A stretch of 51,816 bases of DNA from Sulfurovum sp. Its GTDB lineage: Bacteria; Campylobacterota; Campylobacteria; Campylobacterales; Sulfurovaceae. Positions 33,318-42,557 of the stretch are shown here, piece by piece. The DNA is taken from NCBI GenBank assembly GCA_026990595.1, contig JALXCZ010000032.1, positions 1 through 51,816 of the forward strand, read 5' to 3'. A model generated the notes under the pieces. The model had not been told where the DNA came from and did no database searches. It saw only the letters and a program-made list of their open reading frames with translations. Each line of letters opens with the position of its first letter. The first letter of the stretch is position 1. Both the position numbers and the translations under genes were made by a program.

Positions 33318-33668
33318 TTATTTTATACTGTTTTCTGCAACATACTCTGGTGTACAGAAAATACCGCAATGGCATTTTCCTTCATTGGGTACCTCCTCTT
33401 CTATTGCCGGTTTGCAGGGACAAACCCTGTTATCTACACTTTTAAATTTTCCCGGTTTGTTCTCATCAGGCTCTACCATGAAGCAGGGACAAAAACGTTT
33501 TCCGTACAGCGCTTTGTTTCTTGCCAATCCTAAAGTAACCCCTTCATTGACATCTTCCATAGGATGATACTCCCAACCAAACTGTTTACATACTTTATCT
33601 GTAAAGATCTTCGTTTTTTCCAATTCTTCCAAAAACTCAGGAGAACTCATATCTATCTGTGGCATCAT
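33318..33668 (-). CDS. Ferredoxin-thioredoxin reductase catalytic (beta) subunit
   Basis: 116 residues carrying the full FTR-beta cysteine set: FCPCF, VCPCK and KCHCGIFC, which bind the 4Fe-4S cluster and the redox disulfide that reduces thioredoxin using ferredoxin electrons. No variable-chain gene is adjacent, as usual for non-photosynthetic FTR homologues. AAGGAT precedes the ATG. First gene of the minus-strand operon, divergent from gatC across an AT-rich 115-base gap. Confidence 0.9.
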   Translation of the reverse strand: MMPQIDMSSPEFLEELEKTKIFTDKVCKQFGWEYHPMEDVNEGVTLGLARNKALYGKRFCPCFMVEPDENKPGKFKSVDNRVCPCKPAIEEEVPNEGKCHCGIFCTPEYVAENSIK

Positions 33669-33783
33669 TGCTATATCCTTGTAAACTTTTTATATGTAGT
33701 TATATCTTAAACCAAATTAATATATAATAATAGCATTATATATTAAATCTCTATAAACAATTTTTTAGGGGATAAGGGACAGC

Positions 33784-34074
33784 ATGCAAATTGACAACAC
33801 ACTTTTAGAAAAACTTGAAAAACTCTCTCATCTTCGTATTGCAGATTCAAAAAAAGAAGAAGTAATGGGACAGCTCACAGAAATACTGGGTTATATAGAC
33901 AACCTTAATGAACTTGACACAGAAAATCTGGATGCTGCATTCTCAACACTTGAAGGGGGAACACCCTTAAGAGAGGATATACCTCGTGAACCAAATGATA
34001 TTGCAAAAGATATTCTCTCTCATGCACCTCAGAGCCAGGATGATTTCTTCATCGTACCGGCGATCATTGAATAA
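33784..34074 (+). CDS. gatC: Asp/Glu-tRNA amidotransferase subunit C
   Basis: 96 residues of typical GatC length and pattern: KLEKLSHLRI, LTEILGYIDNLNELDT, and the conserved LREDIPRE ... FFIVPAIIE end. It is the small subunit that holds GatAB together for Asn/Gln-tRNA synthesis. GGGGATAAGGG precedes the ATG. Confidence 0.93.
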   Translation: MQIDNTLLEKLEKLSHLRIADSKKEEVMGQLTEILGYIDNLNELDTENLDAAFSTLEGGTPLREDIPREPNDIAKDILSHAPQSQDDFFIVPAIIE

Positions 34075-34082
34075 ACATTACC

Positions 34083-34436
34083 ATGTTAAAAATTTACGGG
34101 ATCAAAAATTGTGACAGCGTACGAAAAGCGATCAAGTACCTTAAAACACACAACATACCTTATACATTTATAGATTTTAGAGAAACACCTGTAGGTCAGG
34201 AAACTGTCAGAAAGTGGCTTATGCATACAGATATAAAAACTCTTTTTAATACCAGAGGTACAATGTATAGAACATTGAAACTCAAAGAACTGGATCTCAA
34301 TGATACAGAAAAAGAGGCATGGCTGGCAAAAGAGAATATGCTGATCAAACGACCTGTTATTACATTTGATAATAGTATATTAGTTGGATATAATGAATCC
34401 CAATACCTTGAAAAACTACCAAAACACAAAGGATAA
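34083..34436 (+). CDS. ArsC/Spx-family protein (YffB-like)
   Basis: 117 residues with the N-terminal thioredoxin-like YGIKNCDSVRKAIKYL. It has one Cys in the position of the ArsC active site, followed by FNTRGTMYR and the late LIKRPVI motif of the family. This is the YffB-like branch, not a proven arsenate reductase, and no ars genes are nearby. Starts 8 bp after gatC and ends 2 bp before pilT. Confidence 0.85.
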   Translation: MLKIYGIKNCDSVRKAIKYLKTHNIPYTFIDFRETPVGQETVRKWLMHTDIKTLFNTRGTMYRTLKLKELDLNDTEKEAWLAKENMLIKRPVITFDNSILVGYNESQYLEKLPKHKG

Positions 34437-34438
34437 AA

Positions 34439-35503
34439 ATGGCCGCTTTCGATATTAAAAAACTTCTACAAAGTGTCGTAACACACGGTGCTTCAGACCT
34501 TCACCTTGTAAGTCGTACAGAACCGCAGATCAGACTTGACGGGGCATTGAAACCTGTAAACCTTCCTAAACTTACAGGAGAAGATATTGAAGAGATGGCT
34601 TATTCTCTGATCACAGAGAAGCAGAAGCAACAGTTTGAAGAGAATGATGAGCTTGATTTTGCACTCCTTCTTCCGGGGATAGGACGTTTTAGGGCGAACT
34701 ACTATCGCACCCTGGGAGACACTGCAGCGGCATTCAGAACGATTCCCATTGAAGTACCTTCTCTTGATGATCTGGGTGCACCTGAAGTTTTCAAAAAACT
34801 GATCAAAAGAGAAAAAGGACTCATCCTGGTAACAGGACCTACGGGTTCAGGTAAATCAACCACACTTGCAGCACTCTTGAATGAGATCAATCTGCATGAA
34901 CAAAAACATATTGTAACTGTTGAAGACCCTGTGGAATTCATCCACCAGAATAAAAAAGCGGTCTTCTCACACAGAGGTGTCGGTGAAGATACCAAAAGCT
35001 TTGCTACAGCACTGAAGTATGCCATGCGTCAAGACCCCGACATCATCCTGATCGGGGAGATGAGGGACAAGGAGACCATAGAAGCCGCACTGACCGCTGC
35101 CGAAACGGGTCACCTGGTCTTTGGTACCCTGCACACCTCTTCGGCACCGGGAACCATCAACCGTATCATTGATGTATTTACCGGAGATGAACAACCACAG
35201 ATCAGAGCAATGATCTCTACTTCACTGGTTGCTGTGATCGCACAGGCACTTTTACCAAAACTCGGGGGAGGTCGTGTCGCTGCACATGAGATCCTGCTTA
35301 CCAACCATGCGATCTCCAACCTTATCCGTGAAGACAAAGTCCATCAGATCTATTCACAGATGCAGCTGGGACAAGGAGATACAGGTATGCAGACACAGAC
35401 ACAGGCACTGATGAAATTTCTGAATGACGGAAAGATCTCTCGAGATGCAGCCTTACAGTATGCCAATAAACCGGATGAAATGTCCAAAGCTTTGGGGCGA
35501 TAG
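34439..35503 (+). CDS. pilT: PilT-type twitching ATPase
   Basis: 354 residues of the secretion/pilus ATPase family: N-terminal PAS-like domain (ASDLHLVSRTEPQIRLDG), Walker A GPTGSGKSTT, Asp box, Walker B IILIGEMRDKETIE, and the His box ETGHLVFGTLHT, then an AIRNLIRE-like ISNLIRED motif of PilT. Powers type IV pilus retraction in other bacteria. No other pilus genes are in the window. Confidence 0.9.
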   Translation: MAAFDIKKLLQSVVTHGASDLHLVSRTEPQIRLDGALKPVNLPKLTGEDIEEMAYSLITEKQKQQFEENDELDFALLLPGIGRFRANYYRTLGDTAAAFRTIPIEVPSLDDLGAPEVFKKLIKREKGLILVTGPTGSGKSTTLAALLNEINLHEQKHIVTVEDPVEFIHQNKKAVFSHRGVGEDTKSFATALKYAMRQDPDIILIGEMRDKETIEAALTAAETGHLVFGTLHTSSAPGTINRIIDVFTGDEQPQIRAMISTSLVAVIAQALLPKLGGGRVAAHEILLTNHAISNLIREDKVHQIYSQMQLGQGDTGMQTQTQALMKFLNDGKISRDAALQYANKPDEMSKALGR

Positions 35504-35591
35504 TCAAAGATCCTAAAAGATTTTAGATACAATACGCAAAATAAATGAAAAGACTGATGGGGAAACATTAAAATATATGGAGAATTTTTCA

Positions 35592-36230
35592 ATGATTGAT
35601 TTTAACTACTTTGACATTACTATTGGAGCGATCATACTTATTTTGGGGATCAAAGGTTTTATGAACGGATTCATTAAAGAAGTATTTGGGCTTATAGGTC
35701 TGGTAGGCGGTGTATACTTCGCTTCACGTCTTGCAGGAGATGCAGCGACGTTCATTGACAGTAATTTTCTACATTTGGAAAATACTGCCCTGCTTAAACT
35801 TTTGGGATTTCTTACTATCCTTATCATTATATGGTTGAGTGCAACTATTTTGGGTTCTATCTTTTCCAAACTTACAAGTGCAAGCGGGTTAGGTTTTCTT
35901 AACCGACTTTTTGGTTTTATCGCAGGAGGAGGAAAATATTTTCTTATTTTTGCGCTGATCGTTACTGCACTATCCAATGTTACTCTGGTAAAAGACAACT
36001 TAGGGAAATATGTGAAGGACTCTATACTTTATCCTTATCTCAAGGCTGCCGGCTCAAGCATTATCAATATTGATCCGGCAACACTGGGCTTAAAAAAATC
36101 AAATACAACAGAAGTACTCAAAGAAGTTGCTAATCTTAATGAGAAAAATAGTACAGTAGCCATTAAAACAGAAAATAATACAACTGTAGAAAAAAATCTT
36201 GATCGTAATAAAAGTGTATCAGGTCACTAA
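35592..36230 (+). CDS. CvpA-family membrane protein
   Basis: 212 residues from the ATG at 35592 (GGAG about 9 bp upstream); an ATG at 35577 is a possible alternative. Four predicted membrane helices with the CvpA pattern DITIGAIILILGIKGFMNG, IKEVFGLIGLVGG and GFLNRLFGFIAGG. An acidic/Asn-rich C-tail follows. CvpA proteins affect colicin V release and envelope integrity elsewhere. Upstream of fur by 10 bp. Confidence 0.85.
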   Translation: MIDFNYFDITIGAIILILGIKGFMNGFIKEVFGLIGLVGGVYFASRLAGDAATFIDSNFLHLENTALLKLLGFLTILIIIWLSATILGSIFSKLTSASGLGFLNRLFGFIAGGGKYFLIFALIVTALSNVTLVKDNLGKYVKDSILYPYLKAAGSSIINIDPATLGLKKSNTTEVLKEVANLNEKNSTVAIKTENNTTVEKNLDRNKSVSGH

Positions 36231-36239
36231 AGGTTAATC

Positions 36240-36686
36240 ATGCTCACCTACCCTCTTCTTTTAGAAAAGTTCAAAACTCTGCTGAAAGAGAACAACCTCA
36301 AATTCACGAAACAAAGAGAACTTATTTTAAAGTTCCTTTATGACAATGATGACCATTTTACCCCTGAAGATATTTATATACTTCTTAAAAAGGAGTACCC
36401 CGATATTAACATCGGTATTGCTACAGTCTACCGTACATTAACCCTTCTTGAAGAGTCAGGGATCGCAAGCTCCATCTCTTTTGGTGCACAGGGGAAAAAG
36501 TATGAACTTGGACTCAAAAAACATCATGATCATCTTATCTGCACCAAATGTGGAGAGATCATAGAATTTTTTGACGAAACAATAGAAAGAAGACAAGAAC
36601 AAATTGCCCAAAAATTTAATTTCCAAATGCATGACCATACAATGAAGATCGTAGGATTATGCGAAAAATGCCAACAGATAGACTAA
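36240..36686 (+). CDS. fur: Fur-family iron/peroxide regulator
   Basis: 148 residues: winged helix with [16 protein letters not shown] recognition region, metal-binding [16 protein letters not shown], two CxxC zinc pairs (CTKC, CEKC) and [11 protein letters not shown]. Heads the fur-lysS-glyA order also found in Campylobacter jejuni, supporting Fur over PerR. Confidence 0.92.
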   Translation: MLTYPLLLEKFKTLLKENNLKFTKQRELILKFLYDNDDHFTPEDIYILLKKEYPDINIGIATVYRTLTLLEESGIASSISFGAQGKKYELGLKKHHDHLICTKCGEIIEFFDETIERRQEQIAQKFNFQMHDHTMKIVGLCEKCQQID

Positions 36687-36711
36687 ACTACATTACACCA
36701 TAGGAGAAACC

Positions 36712-38361
36712 TTGATATTTGAAAATCAATATATTCAAGAACGTATTAAAAAAACTGAGACACTAAGAGAAAAAGGGATCAACCCTTACCCTAACCAAGT
36801 CAAAAAGGGTACACCTTCAAAGACATTTTTAAATGAATGTGCCTATGTGCATAACATCGATACAGATGAGATGAAAAAAGATGAAACCAAAAGCTTCCGA
36901 CTTACAGGACGTCTTAAATTTATCCGTATCATGGGAAAAGCAGCTTTTGCCAAGATAGAAGATGAAGAGGGATTGGTTCAAATATACTTTAACCGTGATG
37001 ATCTTCCCGAAGGATACTACAACGATATCGTTAAAAAACTCTTTGAAGTAGGAGACATCATAGAGGTTAAAGGATACCCTTTTGTGACTGGAACAGGAGA
37101 ACTTACGCTGCATTGCCTGGAAGTGAATCTTGTGGCTAAAGCGATCTCTCCACTACCTGAAAAATTTCACGGTATCCAGGATCAAGAGATCAAATACCGT
37201 CAGCGTTATCTGGATATGATCATGGATGCCGAAGTTAAAAACCGTTTTAAACTCCGTTCGAAGATCGTCTCTGCTATTAGAAGATTCTTTGAAGATAAAG
37301 GTTTTCTGGAAGTAGAAACACCTATGATGCACCCTATTCCCGGTGGTGCCAATGCAAAACCGTTCATTACCCATCACAATGCACTGGGTGTTGACCGCTA
37401 CCTTCGTATCGCCCCTGAGCTTTACCTCAAACGTCTTATTGTAGGGGGTATGGATGCAGTTTTTGAGATCAACCGAAACTTTAGAAACGAAGGGATAGAT
37501 GCGACACACAACCCTGAGTTTACCTCTATTGAGTTCTACTGGGCATACAAAACCTACCGTGAACTTATGGAAGTGACTGAAGAACTGTTTGACTATCTCT
37601 TTGACAACTTGGGATTAGAGAGAACACTTCCTTACGGTGATATGGAAATAAACTTTGCCACGCCATTTGCCAAAGTCTCATGGGTAGACTCCATCGTAAA
37701 CATCGGCGGTGTGCCAAGAGAGATCGTCACTGACAGAGATGCGGGACTTGCCTATTTAAAAGAGCGTGATTTAAAGGTAGATGAAAACTGGACACTGGGC
37801 TATGTACAGGCAGAACTCTTTGATGAGTTTGTAGAGTGTAAACTTATTAACCCGACTTTTATCACTGACTACCCTGTTGACATCTCTCCACTTGCAAGAA
37901 GAAGTGATACGAATCCGGAAGTAACTGAAAGATTTGAACTTTTCATGGCAGGCAAAGAGATTGCCAATGGTTTCTCAGAGCTGAATGACCCACTGGATCA
38001 ATATGAAAGATTTAAGGGACAGGTCGATGCAAAAGAAGCCACAGGTGATGACGAAGCGATGCACATGGATACAGACTTCGTTAGAGCACTTAGCTACGGT
38101 ATGACACCCACAGCAGGTGAGGGAATAGGTATCGACCGTCTAGTGATGATGCTGACCAACCAGCACACCATACGTGATGTACTCCTCTTCCCTGCCATGA
38201 GACCAGAAGCCGTGCAGGAAGTAGTGAAGATAGATACCACAAATGTATGTAAAAAATGTGGGCATGATATAATGGAAGAACTTAAACCTGCGAAAAAAGG
38301 CAAAGGCTACTTCTGTCTTGATGTAGCTGCATGTAAAGGGCGTGTTTCTGAAAGAACATAA
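36712..38361 (+). CDS. lysS: Lysyl-tRNA synthetase, class II, with a Cys-rich C-terminal tail
   Basis: 549 residues starting at TTG (AGGAG 5 bp upstream). OB-fold anticodon domain, then class II motifs: motif 2 [20 protein letters not shown] and motif 3 [13 protein letters not shown]. The normal enzyme would end near LLFPAMRPE. Here about 45 more residues follow with C-x2-C and C-x5-C pairs (VCKKCGHDI ... [10 protein letters not shown]), resembling a zinc ribbon. Confidence 0.95.
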   Translation: MIFENQYIQERIKKTETLREKGINPYPNQVKKGTPSKTFLNECAYVHNIDTDEMKKDETKSFRLTGRLKFIRIMGKAAFAKIEDEEGLVQIYFNRDDLPEGYYNDIVKKLFEVGDIIEVKGYPFVTGTGELTLHCLEVNLVAKAISPLPEKFHGIQDQEIKYRQRYLDMIMDAEVKNRFKLRSKIVSAIRRFFEDKGFLEVETPMMHPIPGGANAKPFITHHNALGVDRYLRIAPELYLKRLIVGGMDAVFEINRNFRNEGIDATHNPEFTSIEFYWAYKTYRELMEVTEELFDYLFDNLGLERTLPYGDMEINFATPFAKVSWVDSIVNIGGVPREIVTDRDAGLAYLKERDLKVDENWTLGYVQAELFDEFVECKLINPTFITDYPVDISPLARRSDTNPEVTERFELFMAGKEIANGFSELNDPLDQYERFKGQVDAKEATGDDEAMHMDTDFVRALSYGMTPTAGEGIGIDRLVMMLTNQHTIRDVLLFPAMRPEAVQEVVKIDTTNVCKKCGHDIMEELKPAKKGKGYFCLDVAACKGRVSERT

Positions 38362-38366
38362 ATATT

Positions 38367-38390
38367 GGTTGGCGTTAGCCAACCTTATTT
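38367..38390 (+). terminator. Terminator after lysS
   Basis: GGTTGGC-GTTA-GCCAACC, a 7-bp GC-rich stem with a 4-base loop, then TTATTT. Begins 5 bases after the stop. Confidence 0.8.
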
Positions 38391-38400
38391 AAAGAAACAG

Positions 38401-38438
38401 ATTTAATTTAACCCTATCAAGGTAGTATTAAATTAAAT
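38401..38438. repeat. Inverted repeat upstream of glyA
   Basis: Perfect 11-bp arms ATTTAATTTAA (38401-38411) and TTAAATTAAAT (38428-38438) around a 16-base centre, 37 bp before the glyA ATG. Could be an operator or a second terminator element; the likely -10 lies just downstream in GATATAAAT. Confidence 0.5.
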
Positions 38439-38474
38439 TTGATATAAATTCAACATTAAACCAAAAGGAACCCT

Positions 38475-39725
38475 ATGTCATATGCAATAGAAACATTTGA
38501 TCCAGAGATTTTTCAAGCTATTGAAAATGAAAGAGAGAGACAAACTGACCATTTAGAGATGATCGCATCCGAGAACTTCACTATCCCTGCTGTGATGGAA
38601 GCAATGGGATCTGTATTTACAAACAAATATGCAGAAGGTTACCCGTATAAAAGATATTACGGCGGATGTGAGTATGCGGATGTTGTGGAGCAACTTGCCA
38701 TAGACAGAGCATGTGAACTTTTTGACTGCAACTATGCCAATGTACAGCCACACTCAGGTTCTCAGGCAAACGGTGCCGTATATGCAGCACTCATTAAAGC
38801 AGGTGACAAAATTCTGGGTATGGATCTTTCTCATGGAGGACACCTCACGCATGGTTCAAAACCAAGTTTTTCAGGAAAGAACTATCACAGTTTTACGTAT
38901 GGGGTAGAACTTGACGGACGCATTAACTATGACAGAGTAATGGATATTGCAAAGATCACACAACCTGATATCATCGTCTGTGGTGCTTCTGCGTATGCAA
39001 GAGAGATAGACTTTAAAAAGTTTAGAGAGATCGCTGATGAAGTAGGTGCAATCCTCTTTGCAGATATCGCGCACATCGCCGGACTTGTCTGTGCAGGTGA
39101 GCATCCTAGCCCATTCCCTTATGCTGATGTCGTAACCACTACAACTCACAAGACACTTGCAGGACCTCGTGGCGGAATGATCATGACCAATGATGAGGAC
39201 ATTGCCAAGAAGATAAACTCCGCCATCTTCCCTGGGCTTCAGGGTGGTCCGCTTGTACATGTGATTGCTGCCAAAGCTGTCGGATTCAAGCACAATCTCT
39301 CTGATGAGTGGAAAGTCTATGCAAAACAAGTTAAGAAAAATGCTGCTGTACTTGCAGATGTCTTGATGAAACGTGGTTATGATGTGGTAAGTAGCGGTAC
39401 AGATAACCACCTTGTACTTGTAAGCTTCCTAGACAAGGACTTCTCCGGAAAAGATGCAGATGCAGCACTTGGAGCTGCCGGTATCACAGTGAACAAAAAT
39501 ACAGTACCGGGTGAGACAAGAAGCCCATTTGTGACATCCGGTGTACGCATCGGTTCTCCTGCACTTACAAGCCGTGGTATGAAAGAAGCAGAGTTTGAGA
39601 TCATCGCAAATAAAATTGCTGATGTACTTGACAATGTTAATGATGCCAACCTGCATGCAAAGATTAAGGAAGAAATGAAAGCATTGGCTCAGAACTTCGT
39701 GATCTACGACAAGCCCATTTATTAA
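38475..39725 (+). CDS. glyA: Serine hydroxymethyltransferase
   Basis: 416 residues, PLP enzyme converting serine and tetrahydrofolate to glycine and methylene-THF. Family motifs: [38 protein letters not shown] and the PLP-lysine motif [22 protein letters not shown] precedes the ATG. The next gene starts within 20 bases. Confidence 0.96.
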   Translation: MSYAIETFDPEIFQAIENERERQTDHLEMIASENFTIPAVMEAMGSVFTNKYAEGYPYKRYYGGCEYADVVEQLAIDRACELFDCNYANVQPHSGSQANGAVYAALIKAGDKILGMDLSHGGHLTHGSKPSFSGKNYHSFTYGVELDGRINYDRVMDIAKITQPDIIVCGASAYAREIDFKKFREIADEVGAILFADIAHIAGLVCAGEHPSPFPYADVVTTTTHKTLAGPRGGMIMTNDEDIAKKINSAIFPGLQGGPLVHVIAAKAVGFKHNLSDEWKVYAKQVKKNAAVLADVLMKRGYDVVSSGTDNHLVLVSFLDKDFSGKDADAALGAAGITVNKNTVPGETRSPFVTSGVRIGSPALTSRGMKEAEFEIIANKIADVLDNVNDANLHAKIKEEMKALAQNFVIYDKPIY

Positions 39726-39739
39726 AGAAAGGGCAAATC

Positions 39740-40240
39740 ATAAAAGTTTTTGATCTGGAGCTTTTTGACAGCCACTACTACATTAAACGCAGTACGATCG
39801 TTGAGCAGATACAGTTTGACAATCGTACCTTCTATGCAAAATTTGAGCGCATAGACGAACCTCTTACACCTCTTCTGCTGAAACAACATCTCAACAGACA
39901 ATACACGATAGCAGTTCCATTACTTAAAGAGGGTCGCACAAACTACCTTGTACTTGAATATAAAGGGGAAGAGTATCAGAGGTTCTACCACTTGGTCAAA
40001 CATCTTTTCCATACATTGGGGATCGATCGTTATCATATTTATCAGGGAAAAGACGAAGAGAAGATACAGGTATTCATTGAAGTGGATCATCTGACTCTCG
40101 AAGTTGCAGACAACAGACTTTTGGAAATCTCCAATGCGCTGAAACAAAAATTGACAAAGAAGTGGAAATGTCTGCCCTCCTCTTCATTACCGGAATCCTA
40201 TAATATAGTCACACTGCCCTATAAAATATTATCATTCTAA
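39740..40240 (+). CDS. DUF1882-like protein with a non-canonical start codon
   Basis: About 166 residues. The reading frame is open from inside the end of glyA to 40240 but has no ATG, GTG or TTG before 39992. That late start would remove half the protein. AAGGG at 39729-39733 is followed 6 bases later by ATA at 39740, the likely start (ATC at 39737 is next best). The product (begins KVFDLELFDSHYYIKRSTIVEQIQ when read from there) matches by position and general look the DUF1882 protein that follows glyA in Helicobacter and Campylobacter. Function unknown, no membrane segment. Confidence 0.7.
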   Translation: MKVFDLELFDSHYYIKRSTIVEQIQFDNRTFYAKFERIDEPLTPLLLKQHLNRQYTIAVPLLKEGRTNYLVLEYKGEEYQRFYHLVKHLFHTLGIDRYHIYQGKDEEKIQVFIEVDHLTLEVADNRLLEISNALKQKLTKKWKCLPSSSLPESYNIVTLPYKILSF

Positions 40241-40273
40241 AGAGAATCCCTAAAGTTTTAATATAAATAAATA

Positions 40274-40282
40274 TGATATAAT
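40274..40282 (+). promoter_or_regulatory. Extended -10 promoter of the SPOR-trpE-aroE unit
   Basis: TGA-TATAAT (box at 40277-40282) about 34 bp before the SPOR gene ATG, in a very AT-rich stretch. No -35 recognised. Confidence 0.55.
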
Positions 40283-40315
40283 CAATTCAAAATAAAATTT
40301 GGAGATTTTCCCTTT

Positions 40316-41140
40316 ATGAATGATCACAATCTAGATGACCTCATTATCGATAATATAGCACCAAAAAATGGTAAAGCAAAAAATATTTTAACGATCATTG
40401 CACTTTTGATCGTTGTATTGATCGTAGCCATTATTCTTACAAAGATCATACTCAAAGATCCCAATGCTGAGCAACTTGCTCTGGAAAAAGATAATTCTAC
40501 CGAAATGATAAGTCCGGAACTCACACTGCAGAATGCAACAGAAACAAAAAAAGCACAGAAGAAAACAACACTTTCAACAATCATAGAGGATGAACCTAAA
40601 GCACCAGTACCAGCTCCAAAAGAGGTAAAAGAAAAGACACCAAAAATAGAAACACCCATAAAAAAAGAAGTAACCGTCAAAAAAACAAAACTTCCTGAAG
40701 AGTCCGTAGCAATAACAAAAGAGTTTGCCCAGGTACCCACTGAACAGGAAATCAAACCAACAGTTAAAAAACCGATCAAAGAAGAGACACCAAAAATAGA
40801 AGAATCTAAAAAAGAGCCGCTTCAAACAGCAAAACCTGCACCAATCAAGATCATAGAGAAAGCCAAAGAGCATCCAACAGGCAGACCTGTAAATGTTCCT
40901 AAAAAGATACATGTGGCACAAGGTTACTTTATACAGGTTGGATCATTTACGCAAACACCAAGTTCACGTTTTTTAAGCATTATTAAAAACAGCGGATTCA
41001 ATTATACTATCACACCAGCTGCAAAAAATGGAACCAAAAAACTACTTATTGGTCCATATGATAATAGAAAAGCTGTAGATACAGCTCTTGTTAGAGTAAG
41101 AGACCGTATTAATAAGCAAGCATTTGTCATTAAAAAGTAA
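40316..41140 (+). CDS. SPOR-domain membrane protein
   Basis: 274 residues: short cytoplasmic N-terminus, one membrane helix (about 24-46), a long Lys/Pro/Glu-rich linker with repeated KxEtPKIE-like segments, and a C-terminal SPOR domain from about residue 195 (GYFIQVGSFTQTPSSRFLSII ... LLIGPYDNRKAVDTAL). SPOR domains bind denuded peptidoglycan at division sites. Position between DUF1882 and aroE matches the Campylobacter order. Confidence 0.9.
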   Translation: MNDHNLDDLIIDNIAPKNGKAKNILTIIALLIVVLIVAIILTKIILKDPNAEQLALEKDNSTEMISPELTLQNATETKKAQKKTTLSTIIEDEPKAPVPAPKEVKEKTPKIETPIKKEVTVKKTKLPEESVAITKEFAQVPTEQEIKPTVKKPIKEETPKIEESKKEPLQTAKPAPIKIIEKAKEHPTGRPVNVPKKIHVAQGYFIQVGSFTQTPSSRFLSIIKNSGFNYTITPAAKNGTKKLLIGPYDNRKAVDTALVRVRDRINKQAFVIKK

Positions 41141-41147
41141 CTATAAC

Positions 41148-42554
41148 ATGCATAAAACAGTTCTATTTGACCAACTTACTCCTGTTGCACTTTACGGGAA
41201 GATCAAAACACTCTTTCCAAATGAGGTTACTATGCTTTTTGAAAGTGTGGTGAACACAAGTGACGGAAATTTCTCTTTTATTACGGTAGGGGCACAGGAG
41301 CGGCTCAGTTATAAAGACAAAACAACAACATATACCGATATAACGGGAAACAGTAAAATATTAGAAGAAGACCCCTTCAGTTTTTTAAAAAGCTACTATA
41401 CTTCTGTGGATCAGGCAGCCTACAAAGCAAAAGTACAAGAAGTAGGATTCTCTTTTGTTGACGGTTTCATAGGTTTTATTGCTTATGACATGGTCAAAGT
41501 ATTTGAACCGGTACTCGAAGAGAGTATGGATCACTTGGATGACCCGTTAAATACTCCTGACCTTGATCTTGTACGCCCAAAGATCATCATAGCCTATTCC
41601 CACAAAAGTGCCAAACTTACCCTTATTCTCAATGATGATTCGATGAAAGAAGGGCTTAACGCAATTGAAGATATTTTACAAAATACCTGTACACCAATGT
41701 CTCTTAAAGCAGTAAAATTAGATGGGAAAGGTAATTTTAGTATAAATGAAGAACGTTTTAAAGAGATGGTGGAGGAATCAAAAGAAAACATACGTTCCGG
41801 TGATATTTTCCAGATACTGCTCTCTAACCGATATACACAAAAAGGAGAAATAGATCCTCTGAGTTTTTACAGGGTACTACGATCTAAAAATCCTTCTCCC
41901 TACCTCTTCCTGCTTGATTATGAAGATTTCTCTATCTGTGGTTCCAGCCCGGAAGTAATGGTAAGACTGACCGAAGATGAGATACTGCTTCGTCCTATTG
42001 CCGGTACACGTAAACGTGGAAAAAATATAAAACGGGATAAAGAGCTTGAACATGAAATGCTAAATGATCCTAAAGAATGTGCAGAGCATCTTATGCTTAT
42101 CGATCTTGGGCGTAACGATGTGGGACGTGTAGCACAGACCGGTACGGTAAAAGTAACCGATATGATGCGTGTAGAAAAGTACTCTCATGTCATGCACATG
42201 GTCTCCGATGTGGAGGCACAGCTTATGGAAGACAAAGATATGTTCGATCTCTTTGCTGCTACATTTACCGCAGGTACCATGACAGGTGCTCCCAAAATAG
42301 AAGCCATGAAACTCATCGCCCAGTATGAAGGGCTTAAGCGTGGTTTTTATTCTGGAAGTGTTGGCTACTTCTCATTTGACGGTAATATGGACTCAGCCAT
42401 TGCCATTAGAACATCTCTCATTAAACCTGATTCTATTACCTTGCAGGCAGGGGCAGGCATTGTTGCTGACTCTGTTCCGGAACTTGAGTATCTGGAAGTT
42501 AAAAATAAGTTAGGTGCCCTGCTCTCTACACTTAAAGAGATGGAGGAGCTTTAA
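41148..42554 (+). CDS. trpE: Anthranilate synthase component I
   Basis: 468 residues from the ATG at 41148; an in-frame TTG at 41124 lies within the SPOR gene. Chorismate-binding motifs: GDIFQILLSNRY, ICGSSPEVMVRL, LRPIAGTRKRGKN, LIDLGRNDVGRVA and FTAGTMTGAPKIEAM. The N-domain and LLSNR motif favour TrpE over PabB. No glutamine amidotransferase partner is adjacent. It is inserted between the SPOR and aroE genes, 3 bp before aroE. Confidence 0.9.
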   Translation: MHKTVLFDQLTPVALYGKIKTLFPNEVTMLFESVVNTSDGNFSFITVGAQERLSYKDKTTTYTDITGNSKILEEDPFSFLKSYYTSVDQAAYKAKVQEVGFSFVDGFIGFIAYDMVKVFEPVLEESMDHLDDPLNTPDLDLVRPKIIIAYSHKSAKLTLILNDDSMKEGLNAIEDILQNTCTPMSLKAVKLDGKGNFSINEERFKEMVEESKENIRSGDIFQILLSNRYTQKGEIDPLSFYRVLRSKNPSPYLFLLDYEDFSICGSSPEVMVRLTEDEILLRPIAGTRKRGKNIKRDKELEHEMLNDPKECAEHLMLIDLGRNDVGRVAQTGTVKVTDMMRVEKYSHVMHMVSDVEAQLMEDKDMFDLFAATFTAGTMTGAPKIEAMKLIAQYEGLKRGFYSGSVGYFSFDGNMDSAIAIRTSLIKPDSITLQAGAGIVADSVPELEYLEVKNKLGALLSTLKEMEEL

Positions 42555-42557
42555 AAG

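Noticed and set aside
34083-34436. Arsenate reductase of an ars operon
   Set aside because: YffB-like member with no ars neighbours; only the fold can be claimed.
38362-38474. tRNA or riboswitch between lysS and glyA
   Set aside because: No cloverleaf or known riboswitch core; a terminator and an AT-rich inverted repeat explain the structure.
41148-42554. Para-aminobenzoate synthase PabB
   Set aside because: N-domain and motif context are closer to TrpE, although the lack of an adjacent TrpG keeps some doubt.
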